Shown here one piece after another: positions 46,837 to 57,330 of a stretch of 64,000 nt of DNA. A model generated the notes under the pieces. That model was not told the DNA's origin. It did no database searches and worked only from the letters and a program-made list of their open reading frames with translations. Every line of letters starts with the position of its first letter. Positions within the stretch are counted from its first letter, which is position 1. This stretch comes from Pedobacter paludis. Lineage in GTDB: Bacteria; Bacteroidota; Bacteroidia; Sphingobacteriales; Sphingobacteriaceae. The position numbers and the translations under genes are program-made. The DNA is taken from NCBI RefSeq assembly GCF_003173575.1, contig NZ_QGNY01000006.1, forward strand, positions 62,001 through 126,000. Direction: 5' to 3'.

Positions 46837-48255
46837 TCAGAAATTAGCCTTAAACGTTAATTGAAGTTCAGTACAATTAAAATCACTTTGAATTTTTAAC
46901 CGGCCCTTTAACTCATCGGTTCGGCTCTGCAGATTTGTCAAGCCCATTCCCGTAGTTTTTTCGCTTAATTCGAAACCTTTACCATCATCCTTAAAATTGA
47001 TTACACAATCCAGTTGCGTGAAAAATATTTCAATCCAAATGCTACTTGCTTCAGCATGTTTTATCGTATTTACAAAACATTCTTTCAACCAAAAATATAC
47101 GTGCTGAGATTGATTGGCAGATAATCTGGTGGCAATTTCGAAATCATTAAACTGTGTGTAAATCCGGAGTAGTCCACTTTCTAAAAACTGAGTTTCGATT
47201 TTGTTCAGGTACTCAGATAAATTATAGGAAAGGCGATCTTCGGAGGTTTTTAATGGACTAGAAAGCTGATGGCTATAATTTCTGGTCTGAACATAAAGAC
47301 TTTCGACTTCTAATTCAACTTCGTGAAAGCCCTTTCTCTCATTTTCTGTGGTTGCCCTTCTTTTATAATCACTAATTAGGTAACGTAGCGAAACTAAACT
47401 GCCACTTAAATCATCATGAAGTTTTCTTCCAATAATTACCCGTTGTTCGGTAACTGCTTTGGTCCGTTCGTTTTTTAAATTAAAATCGTGCGTAAGCAAA
47501 ATCTCCGATGCCTTTTTTTTCTCAGCCTCCAAGGCAATCGTTTTTATGCTGGCACTTTCCAGTGCTGCATATTTTTCCTCAGTATCTATTTTCATTTTAT
47601 AACTAATGGCCAGCGAAAAGAAAATAATCTGAACAAAGTAACCCAGAGAAATGAATGTTAAACTGGTAAAATTAAATAAATGGCCTCCATTATAAACTGA
47701 AAACGCAGTGAAAGTATTAAAGAAAACAGTGCAGACGGCGCCCCATAAAATATAGGAATTGAATACATCCCGCTTTTCCTTATAAAGGGTAAAAATAATC
47801 ATGATACTCGATAACAGAATACCCGAATCAAATACAAAAGCCAGAATGGAAGTGGCCTGTTCCATTTCAACCGGCACAATATATTTAGCGGCATGAACAA
47901 ATACACATAAAGGGAAAATAATCCAATTCTTTCTAGTATAGGTAATTAAAAAGGATTGGTTTTTATTACGAAGCCGTAATGTGGATACGATAAAATTTAA
48001 ATAGATGAGGTAAGAAGACCAAAGTGTTGAGGTACACAATATGTAGGGCAGAATAGGCGTCTTGTCAATCTTTCCGTTTAGTGTGCCAGTTGCCTGCAAT
48101 AAGAAAAAGAGGCTGATCCATAAGTACAAACTATAATTACCCAAGAGTTGTATCCTATTAAAATAGAATAAATTTATATGGTAAATGGCGGTTATTAAAA
48201 GTGCGCCTATGGTAAAAATGGGGATTAAATCATCCCAATAAAATTGATAAAGCAT
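46837..48255 (-). CDS. Membrane sensor histidine kinase (NarX/DesK-type), orphan
   Basis: 472 residues. About seven N-terminal transmembrane segments (7-235; e.g. FTIGALLITAIYHINLF) give a 7TMR-like sensor. A coiled-coil linker leads to a HisKA_3 dimerisation domain with the phospho-acceptor in VIIGRKLHDDLSGSLVSLRY, then a HATPase domain with the N box (KECFVNTIKHAEASSI), G1 (DDGKGFEL) and G2 (TGMGLTNLQSR). Kinases of this class pair with LuxR/NarL-type regulators; none is next to it. It converges on the PorE-like gene and is divergent from the SusC gene, so it could control either, but this is not shown. Confidence 0.9.
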   Translation of the reverse strand: MLYQFYWDDLIPIFTIGALLITAIYHINLFYFNRIQLLGNYSLYLWISLFFLLQATGTLNGKIDKTPILPYILCTSTLWSSYLIYLNFIVSTLRLRNKNQSFLITYTRKNWIIFPLCVFVHAAKYIVPVEMEQATSILAFVFDSGILLSSIMIIFTLYKEKRDVFNSYILWGAVCTVFFNTFTAFSVYNGGHLFNFTSLTFISLGYFVQIIFFSLAISYKMKIDTEEKYAALESASIKTIALEAEKKKASEILLTHDFNLKNERTKAVTEQRVIIGRKLHDDLSGSLVSLRYLISDYKRRATTENERKGFHEVELEVESLYVQTRNYSHQLSSPLKTSEDRLSYNLSEYLNKIETQFLESGLLRIYTQFNDFEIATRLSANQSQHVYFWLKECFVNTIKHAEASSIWIEIFFTQLDCVINFKDDGKGFELSEKTTGMGLTNLQSRTDELKGRLKIQSDFNCTELQLTFKANF

Positions 48256-48796
48256 TGCTGTAGAATGATTAGGTTTGGGACGTGCTTAAAGGTAAAAAAA
48301 ATAATTGTAATACAAAAGATACAATAATTCTGAATGCTTAAATTCATTTTGGATTGCCGATTTTTGCGACTTTTATCTAATCAATCTTCATGTTTAACTG
48401 GAATTCCCGATAAAACCTGCACCAGTAAATTAAGGAAAAAATGAATCTTCCCGACGTTTTGTTTTTTCTTTTTTGGTCTAAAAATACTTTAATTTTTGTT
48501 CCGGTTTGGATGGATTTAATGACTTAATGTGCGCTTGTAAACTTTTTATAGTGTATTTTTTACACTATCTGAGATTATTTATTTTCAAATACTAGCTGTT
48601 TAGAGCTTCTTGCTATGATATTTTAAGTATTACTGTAATTCGGTGATAGGTTTTGGGTTAATCTGATCATAATTTGTAGTTAAAGCCCTGTTTTTTTAAT
48701 GCTATTAAATATTTGCTAAAAAATAAATGAAAATATTTCTCTTAAAAAAACATATATTGCATTTAACTAACAATCAACAACCTAAATAAGTAGATT
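48256..48796. promoter_or_regulatory. Intergenic region between the orphan kinase and SusC genes
   Basis: About 540 bp without a credible ORF. A perfect inverted repeat ATAGTGTA-TTTTT-TACACTAT lies at 48548-48568 and resembles the TTATAGTGTATAA sites at 23090 and 23656. TTTGGATGGATTTAATGACT (from 48505) weakly resembles the shared adhesin-promoter block. These are candidate operators for the susCD transcript; the rest shows nothing recognisable. Confidence 0.45.
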
Positions 48797-51700
48797 ATGA
48801 GAAAAATTTTTACAACCATTTTTTTTCTTTTTATTTTACTAATGGGCGAAACCACTATGGCCCAGGTAAAAACAATAAATGGAAAAATTACATCATCTGA
48901 TGATGGCTTACCCTTACCGGGAGCCAGCGTGAAGGTGAAGGGTACAACAACTGGAACTTCTACCGATTCGAATGGAAATTTCTCGTTGCAGATACCGCAA
49001 AATAACGCAACAATTGTAGTTAGCCTTTTGGGTTTCGCACCAAAGGAGATTAGTGTAGGAGACAAAACAACCATTAATGTTGCGCTTGCATCAGATTCTA
49101 AACAATTAGAAGAAGTAACCATTTCTACGGCTTTGGGTATAACCAGACAGGCAAAATCGCTGGGTTATGCAGCTCAAACGGTGAACTCTGCCGATTTAAA
49201 TTTTAACCATCAGCCAAACTTAATTAATGCCTTGCAAGGTAAAGTAGCAGGAGCAACAATTTCAAGCATGGGTGGTGGCCCTGGCCAAGGTGCAAACATT
49301 AAAGTAAGAGGGGTTAACTCAATCGATCCCAATATTTCTGGAGACCCCTTATATGTTATCGATGGAATTCAAATTGATAACTCAACATCAACTTTAGGTG
49401 CAAACCCGGGTGGCACGGCTTATGGAGCAAGAGGTGTAAGTAACCGTGCGTCTGATGTTAACCCAGAAGATATTGAAACGATTAACATTTTAAAAGGTGG
49501 TGCTGCAACTGCACTTTACGGATTAAGAGGGGCTAATGGTGTGGTTGTAATTACAACTAAAAGAGGTAAACAAAACGGATTTAATGTTAACCTGAATAGC
49601 AGTTATGGCTTCGATGAAGTATTAAAAAGCCCTAAAGTGCAAAAGGAATATACCCAAGGCGTTTTGGGTGTTTATACAAATCCCCCAGGTGGAATTGGTC
49701 CTGCATGGGGTCCTACCATTGCAGAAGCTAAGCTTTTAGATCCAACACATCCAGATGAATTATTTGATAATTATGATCGTGCATTTGGAACTGGCCAACA
49801 AGTAAAAAATTCTGTTTCCGTTACGGGTGGAAGCGATGCCATAAAATTCTTCTCTTCTGTTTCGCAGTTTTATCAAAAAGGGATGATGCCTAATACAGAT
49901 TATAAAAATTTATCTGGCCGCTTAAATACAGATATTACAATTAGTCCAAAATTCAAGGCATCAATTAATATGAATTTTAATAATTCTGGAGGCTTTAGCT
50001 ATAGTGCAGATCGATTTGGTGAAGGTTTAGCTTATTGGTCGCCTAGATATGATGTTGCTGATTACATTAATGACAACGGAACCCAAAAATATTTCGGAAC
50101 TAATAACCCTATCTGGGGAACTGAAACCAATCAATTAAAAGGAGATGTAAATCGCTTTATCGGAGGCGCATCCTTAGTATACGATCCTGCTAAATGGTTA
50201 AGTTTTTCTTATCGTTTTGGATTAGATACTTATAATGATAACCGTGTTAGAACTGCACCAGGTCCAATGGGCATTGCTGGAGAGCAAGTTTATGATAACG
50301 ACCAAGGTTTTTATGGCGAGTATAATTCAAAAGTTAGAACCTTAAATGGAACTTTTGTTGCAACATTAACTTCAAAATTAGCCAATGACTTAACAGGTAC
50401 ATTAAGATTAGGACAGGAAATGTACGATACACGTTTAAAAGATATCGGTACTTTAGGCAGTCAATTAACCATTTATAACTTCTTCAATCTGGGTAATGCG
50501 AAAACCATTACCACTTCACAATCGATCAGACAAAAAAGGTTAGTGGGTTATTTTGGCGAGGCAACTTTTGAATATAAAAATTATCTTTTCCTAACCTTAA
50601 CCGGAAGAACAGATGTTACCTCTACACTTTCTGCCGATAATAGATCGTTCTTCTATCCATCAGCCAGTTTGAGTTACGTGTTTTCTGATCAATTTAAATT
50701 GCCAAAAGAAATTACTAGAGCCAAGCTTAGATTATCTTATGCTAAAATTGGTAAAGATGCACCAATTTATGGTGCTGCTTCATCTGGTTTTAGTCCATAC
50801 TCTGGCTTGCCAACCGGAACAACTGGTTTAACACTTGCTTCCAATTTGGGTAATCCAAATCTTCGTCCAGAGTTTACCAATACCTATGAAACTGGTTTAG
50901 AAATGTCATTCTTTAATAATCGCTTAGGTTTCGATTTCACTTATTATTACTCCCTAAGTAAGGATCAAATCGTTCAGGCTCAAATTTCATCGGCAACAGG
51001 TTATGTAACTACATCAATTAATGCGGGTAACATCCGTAACCGCGGTGTAGAGCTTGTTTTAAATGGTAAACCTATTGTTGGTAAAGATTTTAAATGGGAT
51101 GTTAACCTAAACTTCTCAGCAAATCGAAATAAAATTTTATATCTGCCAACTGATATTATTTATGGTGCAGCAAGAGGGTATGGAAATGCCGGTGTAACCA
51201 TGAAACTGGTTCAGGGTGAATCATTCGGTAATATATATGGAACCTATTTCAATAGATATTACGGAAGCCAGGCAGAAGATCCAAACTTCTTGGATAAAAA
51301 TCTTCCTTTGTTAATTGGTGCAGATGGTTTTCCAATTATTTCTGGTGGTAAACAAAAAATATTGGGAAATTCTCAGCCTAAGTATATTATGGGTTTAGGC
51401 AACAACTTTACTTATAAAAGAGTTAGCTTAAATTTATTATTTGATGCACGTTTAGGCTTCAAAAAATACAACTGGCTAGAAGATTTTTATTCAGCCTTCG
51501 GTTTACCTGATTACACCGCAGATAGAAGATCATTTAGAACTTTTGAAGGATTTTTGGCCAATGGAACACCAAATACAAAAGCAGTTTGGTTGGGCCAGCG
51601 TTTCGGTCCTGATGGAGTAGATTATGGCGAAGGTTACTACCGTAGATTTTACAGAAACGTTTCAGAACCATTTGTTACGGATGCTTCATGGGTACGTTTA

Positions 51701-51928
51701 AGATCTGCTAGTTTGTCTTACAATCTGCCATCAAACTGGTTACCTAAAAACGCGATTAAAAACGCTACGGTTTCTGTTACAGGTAACAACTTATGGTTAT
51801 GGACCAAATACTATGGTGTAGATCCAGAATCCAGTTCTTACGATAGTGCAAGTAACAACGATGGTTCAGCTGGATTTACTTATCCAACAGCCCGCACAAT
51901 TATGTTTACTCTTAATGTAGGTTTTTAA
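48797..51928 (+). CDS. SusC/RagA family TonB-linked outer-membrane transporter
   Basis: 1043 residues. Signal peptide (cleavage near TTMAQ), a carboxypeptidase-regulatory-like domain (about 24-105: INGKITSSDDGLPLPGASVK ... VVSLLGFAPKEI), a TonB-box region (EEVTISTALG), a plug (LINALQGKVAGATISSMGGG ... KVRGVNSID, TINILKGGAATALYGLRGAN) and a large barrel ending in an aromatic residue (TLNVGF). SusC proteins form the channel of SusCD pairs that import oligosaccharides or peptides. SusD follows after 12 bp. A downstream S9 peptidase and no glycosidase in the run point to peptides as cargo; this is inference. Confidence 0.96.
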   Translation: MRKIFTTIFFLFILLMGETTMAQVKTINGKITSSDDGLPLPGASVKVKGTTTGTSTDSNGNFSLQIPQNNATIVVSLLGFAPKEISVGDKTTINVALASDSKQLEEVTISTALGITRQAKSLGYAAQTVNSADLNFNHQPNLINALQGKVAGATISSMGGGPGQGANIKVRGVNSIDPNISGDPLYVIDGIQIDNSTSTLGANPGGTAYGARGVSNRASDVNPEDIETINILKGGAATALYGLRGANGVVVITTKRGKQNGFNVNLNSSYGFDEVLKSPKVQKEYTQGVLGVYTNPPGGIGPAWGPTIAEAKLLDPTHPDELFDNYDRAFGTGQQVKNSVSVTGGSDAIKFFSSVSQFYQKGMMPNTDYKNLSGRLNTDITISPKFKASINMNFNNSGGFSYSADRFGEGLAYWSPRYDVADYINDNGTQKYFGTNNPIWGTETNQLKGDVNRFIGGASLVYDPAKWLSFSYRFGLDTYNDNRVRTAPGPMGIAGEQVYDNDQGFYGEYNSKVRTLNGTFVATLTSKLANDLTGTLRLGQEMYDTRLKDIGTLGSQLTIYNFFNLGNAKTITTSQSIRQKRLVGYFGEATFEYKNYLFLTLTGRTDVTSTLSADNRSFFYPSASLSYVFSDQFKLPKEITRAKLRLSYAKIGKDAPIYGAASSGFSPYSGLPTGTTGLTLASNLGNPNLRPEFTNTYETGLEMSFFNNRLGFDFTYYYSLSKDQIVQAQISSATGYVTTSINAGNIRNRGVELVLNGKPIVGKDFKWDVNLNFSANRNKILYLPTDIIYGAARGYGNAGVTMKLVQGESFGNIYGTYFNRYYGSQAEDPNFLDKNLPLLIGADGFPIISGGKQKILGNSQPKYIMGLGNNFTYKRVSLNLLFDARLGFKKYNWLEDFYSAFGLPDYTADRRSFRTFEGFLANGTPNTKAVWLGQRFGPDGVDYGEGYYRRFYRNVSEPFVTDASWVRLRSASLSYNLPSNWLPKNAIKNATVSVTGNNLWLWTKYYGVDPESSSYDSASNNDGSAGFTYPTARTIMFTLNVGF

Positions 51929-51940
51929 AAAAGAATTACG

Positions 51941-53380
51941 ATGCAAAAGATATTTAAATACACATTGTTTTCAGCTTTAGCAGCAACATTAGGCTTGCAA
52001 AGCTGTAAAGACGCTTACTTTGATAAAGTGGCTCAAAACCCGAATCAGGTAACTTCTCCAACACTGGCATCATTACTGGCAACATCAACCGCAAAAGCTG
52101 GTGTCAATAATTATAATGTGGCCAGTACCATTACGCCTTATGTTCAGTATACGGCTAATCCATCTGCAAGTGCAGCAAGTGATACCTATCAGTCTATTGA
52201 TTTTTCGGGAACTTGGGATGCGCTTTACTTTGCTATGGCAGATGCAAATGAAATGAAAAAACTAGCCGTAACACAAGGATCAAGTGAGTACAAAGGTGTT
52301 GCCGATGTACTTATTGCTTATAATTTAATTATGGTGAATGATCTTTTTGGTGATGCTCCTTTCTCTGAAGCATTTAACAGTGCGAATTTTACGCCAAAAT
52401 ACGATAAGCAACAAGATGTTTACAACCAAAGTATGGCGCTTATTGATGAGGCGATTACAGAACTTGCAAAAACCAATGCTACCGTTAAATTAACCGCAAC
52501 CAGCGATTTGATTTATGGCTCGAACGCAACTACAGAACGTGCCAACTGGTTAAAGTTTGCCTATGCATTAAAGGCTAGATTATTAATTAAAGTAAGCAAA
52601 ACATCGTCGTTTAATGCTGCAAATGTTCTATCTGCCGTAAGCAGTTCATTTGCATCAAATGCCGAAGATGCACAAATGGCAACCTTTACCGTTCGTAATT
52701 TTTGGGCCAGTGTAGCTGTTGCTAACGCGTCACAATCTCTTGGTGGTTGGCTATCAGAGCAATTGATTGATGCATTAAACGGAACCACTTATGGAATTCT
52801 CGATCCACGAATTGCAAAAATTACCGATAAGACTGTAAATAATGTTTATATCGGTACAGTTAATGGAGCAGGGAACAGATTGCCAGGTGCAAACACTACA
52901 AAAGATGAATGCTATATTTCGGTAAATTCTACTTGGACGGGCAATACCTCTCCGATATTTATTGTTACATATGCCGAGTTAAAGTTTATTGAAGCCGAAG
53001 CTGCGCTTCCAACGGATAAACCAAGAGCATACGCCGCTTACTTAGCCGGTATTAATGCGAACATGGATAAGTTTCAAGTGCCTGCAACCGATGCTGGAAG
53101 AATTGCTTATTTAGCTGATCCTAGAGTGGCGGTTGGTGCAGCTGCTTTAACAAAGGATTTAATTTTTAAAGAAAAATATATTGCAACATATTTAAATCCA
53201 GAAGCTTGGAACGATGCTCGTCGTTACGATTATCAGTATAAAGATTTTACGCTTCCTGTAAACGTAACTTTGCCAACTTTTATTCGCCGTAACGATTATC
53301 CACAAGGTGAAAGAAGTAAGAATGGTGCAAATGTTCCGGCAGAGGTTCCAAGAACAACCAAACTTTGGTGGGATCAGTAA
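51941..53380 (+). CDS. SusD/RagB family substrate-binding lipoprotein
   Basis: 479 residues with a lipoprotein signal: the lipobox LGLQSC puts the lipidated cysteine at 22. The mature start CKDAYFDKVAQNPNQVTSPT and the helical repeats that follow match the SusD-like_2 branch of the SusD/RagB superfamily, with TPR-like helices. C-terminal KEKYIATYLNPEAWNDARRYDY is a typical SusD end. It caps the SusC barrel at the cell surface and captures the nutrient. 12 bp from the SusC gene; a strong terminator follows. Confidence 0.94.
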   Translation: MQKIFKYTLFSALAATLGLQSCKDAYFDKVAQNPNQVTSPTLASLLATSTAKAGVNNYNVASTITPYVQYTANPSASAASDTYQSIDFSGTWDALYFAMADANEMKKLAVTQGSSEYKGVADVLIAYNLIMVNDLFGDAPFSEAFNSANFTPKYDKQQDVYNQSMALIDEAITELAKTNATVKLTATSDLIYGSNATTERANWLKFAYALKARLLIKVSKTSSFNAANVLSAVSSSFASNAEDAQMATFTVRNFWASVAVANASQSLGGWLSEQLIDALNGTTYGILDPRIAKITDKTVNNVYIGTVNGAGNRLPGANTTKDECYISVNSTWTGNTSPIFIVTYAELKFIEAEAALPTDKPRAYAAYLAGINANMDKFQVPATDAGRIAYLADPRVAVGAAALTKDLIFKEKYIATYLNPEAWNDARRYDYQYKDFTLPVNVTLPTFIRRNDYPQGERSKNGANVPAEVPRTTKLWWDQ

Positions 53381-53404
53381 CAATCTTATAAAAAACACCT
53401 TTAC

Positions 53405-53440
53405 AAGCCCTAATGCTCATCACATTAGGGCTTTTTTTTA
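53405..53440 (+). terminator. Terminator after the SusD gene
   Basis: AGCCCTAATG (53406-53415) pairs perfectly with CATTAGGGCT (53423-53432) around a 7-nt loop, followed by eight T. It lies between SusD and the S9 peptidase gene, so the peptidase may need its own promoter or read-through. Confidence 0.92.
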
Positions 53441-53464
53441 TAATTTATCTCAAAATAATAAACA

Positions 53465-55546
53465 ATGAAGAAATCTCTATTATTATTCATCTGTCTCTTT
53501 GCTTCTGCACAAATATTTGCGCAATCTTTTTCCTTAAAATCGGTTTTAAGTTATCCATTTCCTTCGCAGTTGGTTGCTTCTCCAGTTGGAAATAAAATTG
53601 CTTGGGCAGCAAACGAGCAAGGTAAGAGAAATATTTATACCGCTGAGGCACCAAATTATAAAATCACTAAAATAACCGATTACAATTATGATGATGGCCA
53701 GGAATTAACCAGTCTTTCTATCTCTGCAGATGGAAAATGGATTGTTTTTGTTCGTGGCGGTGATCATGGTGGAAGAGACGGCGGACCAGTAAATGCTTCG
53801 TCATCGCCCATTGCGCCAAAAATGCAGGTGTTTACAATTCCATTTTCAGGCGGAAAAACAAACACAATTGCCGAGGGCGATAATCCGATAATTTCTCCAA
53901 ATAGCGATCAACTTGTTTTTGTAAAAACTGGACAGGTTATGATAAGCCCAGTTGATGGCTCTTCGCCAGCTAAAAATTTATTTTACGCTAAAGGTATCAA
54001 TGGTTCCTGCAAATGGTCGCCTGATGGAAAAAAGGTTGCATTTGTTTCCAATCGTGTAGATCATTCATTTATTGGTATTTACGAAAATCAGGAGACGCCA
54101 ATACAATGGGTTTTGCCAGCTTTTTCTAAAGATAATGCTCCAGTTTGGTCGCCAGATGGAAAAACGCTTGCGTTTATAAGAACACCCGGTAGTAGCGGTA
54201 CTGCCGATTCAATTTTGTCTAAGAAACATCAGCCTTGGGCAATATGGGTAGCAAATGTAGAAAGTAATCAAGGCAAGCAGATTTGGAAAGCGCCAGAAAC
54301 TGTTAGAGGTTCTTACCCATCGATTGATGGAGGTGCAAATTTACTCTGGGCAAAGGATAAGATTGTGTTTTCTTCTTATGAAGACGGCTGGCCACATTTG
54401 TATTCAATAAATCCGGATGGAACCAAAAGATTATTATTAACCACTGGCGAATTTGCAGTAGAAAATGTTAAGCTCAGTACCGATAAGAAACAGATTGTTT
54501 TCAGTGCAAACACGGGCGCTGATGCTGATGATTTGGATAGGAGACATATTTATAAGGTTTCGGTTGATCATGCAGAAATGCAAGCTTTAAGCATAGGAAA
54601 AGGAATAGAGGCTTATCCGGTAATGTTGGCTGATAACGCAACTGTTGCTTGCTTAAGTTCTACAGCGCAAAGACCACTTTTACCGGCACTTTTACCGGAT
54701 AAAAAATCAATTCAATTAATCGGTGAAGAGCTTATTCCGGCTGATTTTCCAACAAAAAAATTGGTGGTGCCAAAGCATGTAAGCTTTAAAGCTGCTGATG
54801 GAAAAACTGTTTATGGACAGTTGTTTACACCACAAAAATCTGCTGGAAAGACTTCGGCAATTCTATATGTACATGGAGGGCCACAACGCCAAATGTTTTT
54901 AGGTTGGAATCCAATGGATTATTATTCAATTGATTATGCTTTAAATCAGTATCTGGTTAATTTGGGTTTTACCGTTTTGTCTGTTAATTATCGCTTAGGT
55001 TTGGGTTACGGTTACGATTTTCATAAACCGGCAAATGCTGGGGCTCAAGGTGCTTCAGAGTATCAGGATATTAAAGCCGCAGGAGAGTGGTTGGCCAATC
55101 AGCCGAATGTAAACAATAAAAAAATCGGAATTTATGGAGGATCTTATGGCGGATATTTAACGGCGCTTGCTTTAGGAAAGGATTCAAAGCTTTTCGTAGC
55201 TGGGGTTGATATCCATGGCGTAAACAACCGTTTTAGTAATTTTAACGCTGATGGTAAGGAGGTGGCTCCAGATGCCGATTTGGCGGCCAAGCTTGCAACA
55301 GAATCATCGCCGATGAGTTATTTAAATACCTGGACTTCTCCAACTTTAATCATTCACGCCGATGATGATCGCAATGTGGCTTACAGTCAGAGCGTAGATT
55401 TGGCTAAACGCTTTCAAGATAAAAAGTTCGAATTCGAGTTTTTAGCCATTCCTGACGATACGCACCATTGGATGAAATTTTCTAATGGGCTAAAAGTAAG
55501 CGAAGCAACCGCTGAATTTTTGAAGCGGAAATTGATGGAAAAATAA
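53465..55546 (+). CDS. S9 family serine peptidase (prolyl oligopeptidase/DPP type)
   Basis: 693 residues with a signal peptide (MKKSLLLFICLFASAQIFA, then QS). A beta-propeller built of PD40-like blades (SISADGKWIVFVRGG, CKWSPDGKKVAFVSN, VWSPDGKTLAFIRTP) fills the first half. The C-terminal alpha/beta hydrolase has nucleophile S560 in YGGSYGGYLTALA, Asp in the HADDDRN segment (633-635) and His in DDTHHW (667-668). S9 enzymes cut short peptides, often after proline or alanine. Periplasmic location and the SusCD pair upstream suggest it trims imported peptides. Confidence 0.95.
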   Translation: MKKSLLLFICLFASAQIFAQSFSLKSVLSYPFPSQLVASPVGNKIAWAANEQGKRNIYTAEAPNYKITKITDYNYDDGQELTSLSISADGKWIVFVRGGDHGGRDGGPVNASSSPIAPKMQVFTIPFSGGKTNTIAEGDNPIISPNSDQLVFVKTGQVMISPVDGSSPAKNLFYAKGINGSCKWSPDGKKVAFVSNRVDHSFIGIYENQETPIQWVLPAFSKDNAPVWSPDGKTLAFIRTPGSSGTADSILSKKHQPWAIWVANVESNQGKQIWKAPETVRGSYPSIDGGANLLWAKDKIVFSSYEDGWPHLYSINPDGTKRLLLTTGEFAVENVKLSTDKKQIVFSANTGADADDLDRRHIYKVSVDHAEMQALSIGKGIEAYPVMLADNATVACLSSTAQRPLLPALLPDKKSIQLIGEELIPADFPTKKLVVPKHVSFKAADGKTVYGQLFTPQKSAGKTSAILYVHGGPQRQMFLGWNPMDYYSIDYALNQYLVNLGFTVLSVNYRLGLGYGYDFHKPANAGAQGASEYQDIKAAGEWLANQPNVNNKKIGIYGGSYGGYLTALALGKDSKLFVAGVDIHGVNNRFSNFNADGKEVAPDADLAAKLATESSPMSYLNTWTSPTLIIHADDDRNVAYSQSVDLAKRFQDKKFEFEFLAIPDDTHHWMKFSNGLKVSEATAEFLKRKLMEK

Positions 55547-55649
55547 GCAATTCATGTTTTCCTGTACCTAATTATTGTTCAGGTAAAATCTGTTTTATAT
55601 GTGGCCAAAAACCTAAGCTTATTTTGGTTTTGGAAGTAGAATTTTGGCT

Positions 55650-57284
55650 CTATTGTTTTTTGATGCGTTTTAATATCATTAAACTTAAAGGATTAAAAGC
55701 ATAACCCGAAATGTTGTTTTGCAGCATCACAACAGATTGATCGTAAAACAGCGGAACAACAGGTGAGTAATCCATAACCATCTGATCCATTTGGCGATAA
55801 AGCTTAAATCTTTTTTCGTTGTCTGGCTCGTAATAACTTTTTTCGAATAATTTATCGAAATCATTATTATAAAAAGCGGTATAATTTGGTCCGTAGGGAA
55901 CTTTGTTTTTTGAATAAAACATAGATAGGAAATTCTCGCCATCAGCATAATCTGCCAACCAAGAACCACGGAAAAAGTTTACGTTGTTTTTAGACATTAA
56001 GTCGCGTAAACTGGCGCTTGGACTCACATCAATTTTGGTTTTTATTCCGATAGCGGTGAGTTCACCCTGAATAAATTCGATCAAATCCTTATACGTTGTT
56101 GTGGTGTTTAATGTAATTTCGGTTAGTCCCTTACCTTCAGGGAAACCAGCTTCGGCTAATAATTTTGCTGCCAACTTTGGGTTATATGCATAACCTTTAA
56201 CGGCTAAACTGTCGAATCCAGGCATTCCTTTAGGAATAAATCCAGATGTTGCTGCAATTCCAATCCCGTTTCTTAGGTATTTGATCAGCTTATCCCGATC
56301 GATAGAATAATTAATGGCTTGTCTAATTTTTTTAATTCTCAAGGGAGAATTTTTTACAATACTTAATGATGAATCGACCAAAATACCTACATATTCTGTA
56401 CATAGGTAGGGGCTTTTGGTCAGGGTAAATTTGCCTTTATATTTTGAGGCCATTTTGCCGCTTTTGGTTAAAATATCATCGCGGTAACTTCCATCAACAT
56501 TGTAATAAAAATCGAGATCCTTTTTTAAGAAGCTCATAAAACCGCTTTGTTTATCCGTTATAAAAGATGCTTTTAAGGCATCCAGATAAGGCAATTGAAT
56601 ACCCTTGTTATCCTTTTCGAAATAATGTTCGTTTTTTAAAAGCACCAAAATCTCGCCTTCTTTCCAGTATTTAAATTTAAAGGGACCTGTACCTACGGGG
56701 TGACTTCTAAAATCTTTTCCATAATGCTCCACAACTTCTTTTGGCACTACAGAACAATATTGTGTGGTAAGTAAGCTCATAAACGGAGGGAACGGACGAA
56801 CCAGCTTAATCTGGAAAGTAGAATCGTTCAGCGCTATAAAGTTTTTTTGATCTTTAACCTTATCGCTGAAAATCCAACCTCCGGATGAAGCCACTTTAGG
56901 ATCAATTAATCGATAAAAACTATAAGCAAAATCACTTGCAGTTACTTTTCTGCCTTTGCCGTTTTTAAAAATCGGATCATCGTGGAAGTAAACATCATTC
57001 CGCAGGTTAAAGGTATAAGTTAAGGCGTCTTCAGATACTTGCCAGGTTTTTGCAATACATGGAATGGTTTGCAAGGAAGAATCTATCTGTACCAAACCAT
57101 TAAAGATTTGATTGGTCATCCAAATTGCATTCTGATTTCGGGCAAAGGCAGGATCTAAGGATGTTAAGCCCTGATCAAGATTAATATTAAACGTTTTTTT
57201 GTCTTTATGGTCTGATTTATCTTTACAGGAAACAAGGGTAATTGCACAGAAAAACCAAAAAATATATCTAAATGAGCCTCGCAT
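55650..57284 (-). CDS. Oligopeptide ABC-type substrate-binding lipoprotein (SBP family 5), orphan
   Basis: 544 residues with a lipobox (ITLVSC, Cys 20). The family 5 (OppA/DppA-like) fold is visible: LDQGLTSLDPAFARNQNAIW, NGLVQIDSSLQTIPCIAKTW, TYTFNLRNDVYFHDDPIF, HPVGTGPFKFKYWKEGEILV and the RQAINYSIDRDKLIKY segment. No permease or ATPase gene is adjacent, which is usual for some Bacteroidota members of this family. It may hand peptides to a transporter encoded elsewhere, or have a chaperone-like role. Convergent with the S9 peptidase gene. Confidence 0.93.
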   Translation of the reverse strand: MRGSFRYIFWFFCAITLVSCKDKSDHKDKKTFNINLDQGLTSLDPAFARNQNAIWMTNQIFNGLVQIDSSLQTIPCIAKTWQVSEDALTYTFNLRNDVYFHDDPIFKNGKGRKVTASDFAYSFYRLIDPKVASSGGWIFSDKVKDQKNFIALNDSTFQIKLVRPFPPFMSLLTTQYCSVVPKEVVEHYGKDFRSHPVGTGPFKFKYWKEGEILVLLKNEHYFEKDNKGIQLPYLDALKASFITDKQSGFMSFLKKDLDFYYNVDGSYRDDILTKSGKMASKYKGKFTLTKSPYLCTEYVGILVDSSLSIVKNSPLRIKKIRQAINYSIDRDKLIKYLRNGIGIAATSGFIPKGMPGFDSLAVKGYAYNPKLAAKLLAEAGFPEGKGLTEITLNTTTTYKDLIEFIQGELTAIGIKTKIDVSPSASLRDLMSKNNVNFFRGSWLADYADGENFLSMFYSKNKVPYGPNYTAFYNNDFDKLFEKSYYEPDNEKRFKLYRQMDQMVMDYSPVVPLFYDQSVVMLQNNISGYAFNPLSLMILKRIKKQ

Positions 57285-57330
57285 GAGTTAAGGAATGTTA
57301 TTTTTGCACAAATTAATAAATTTAATGCAG

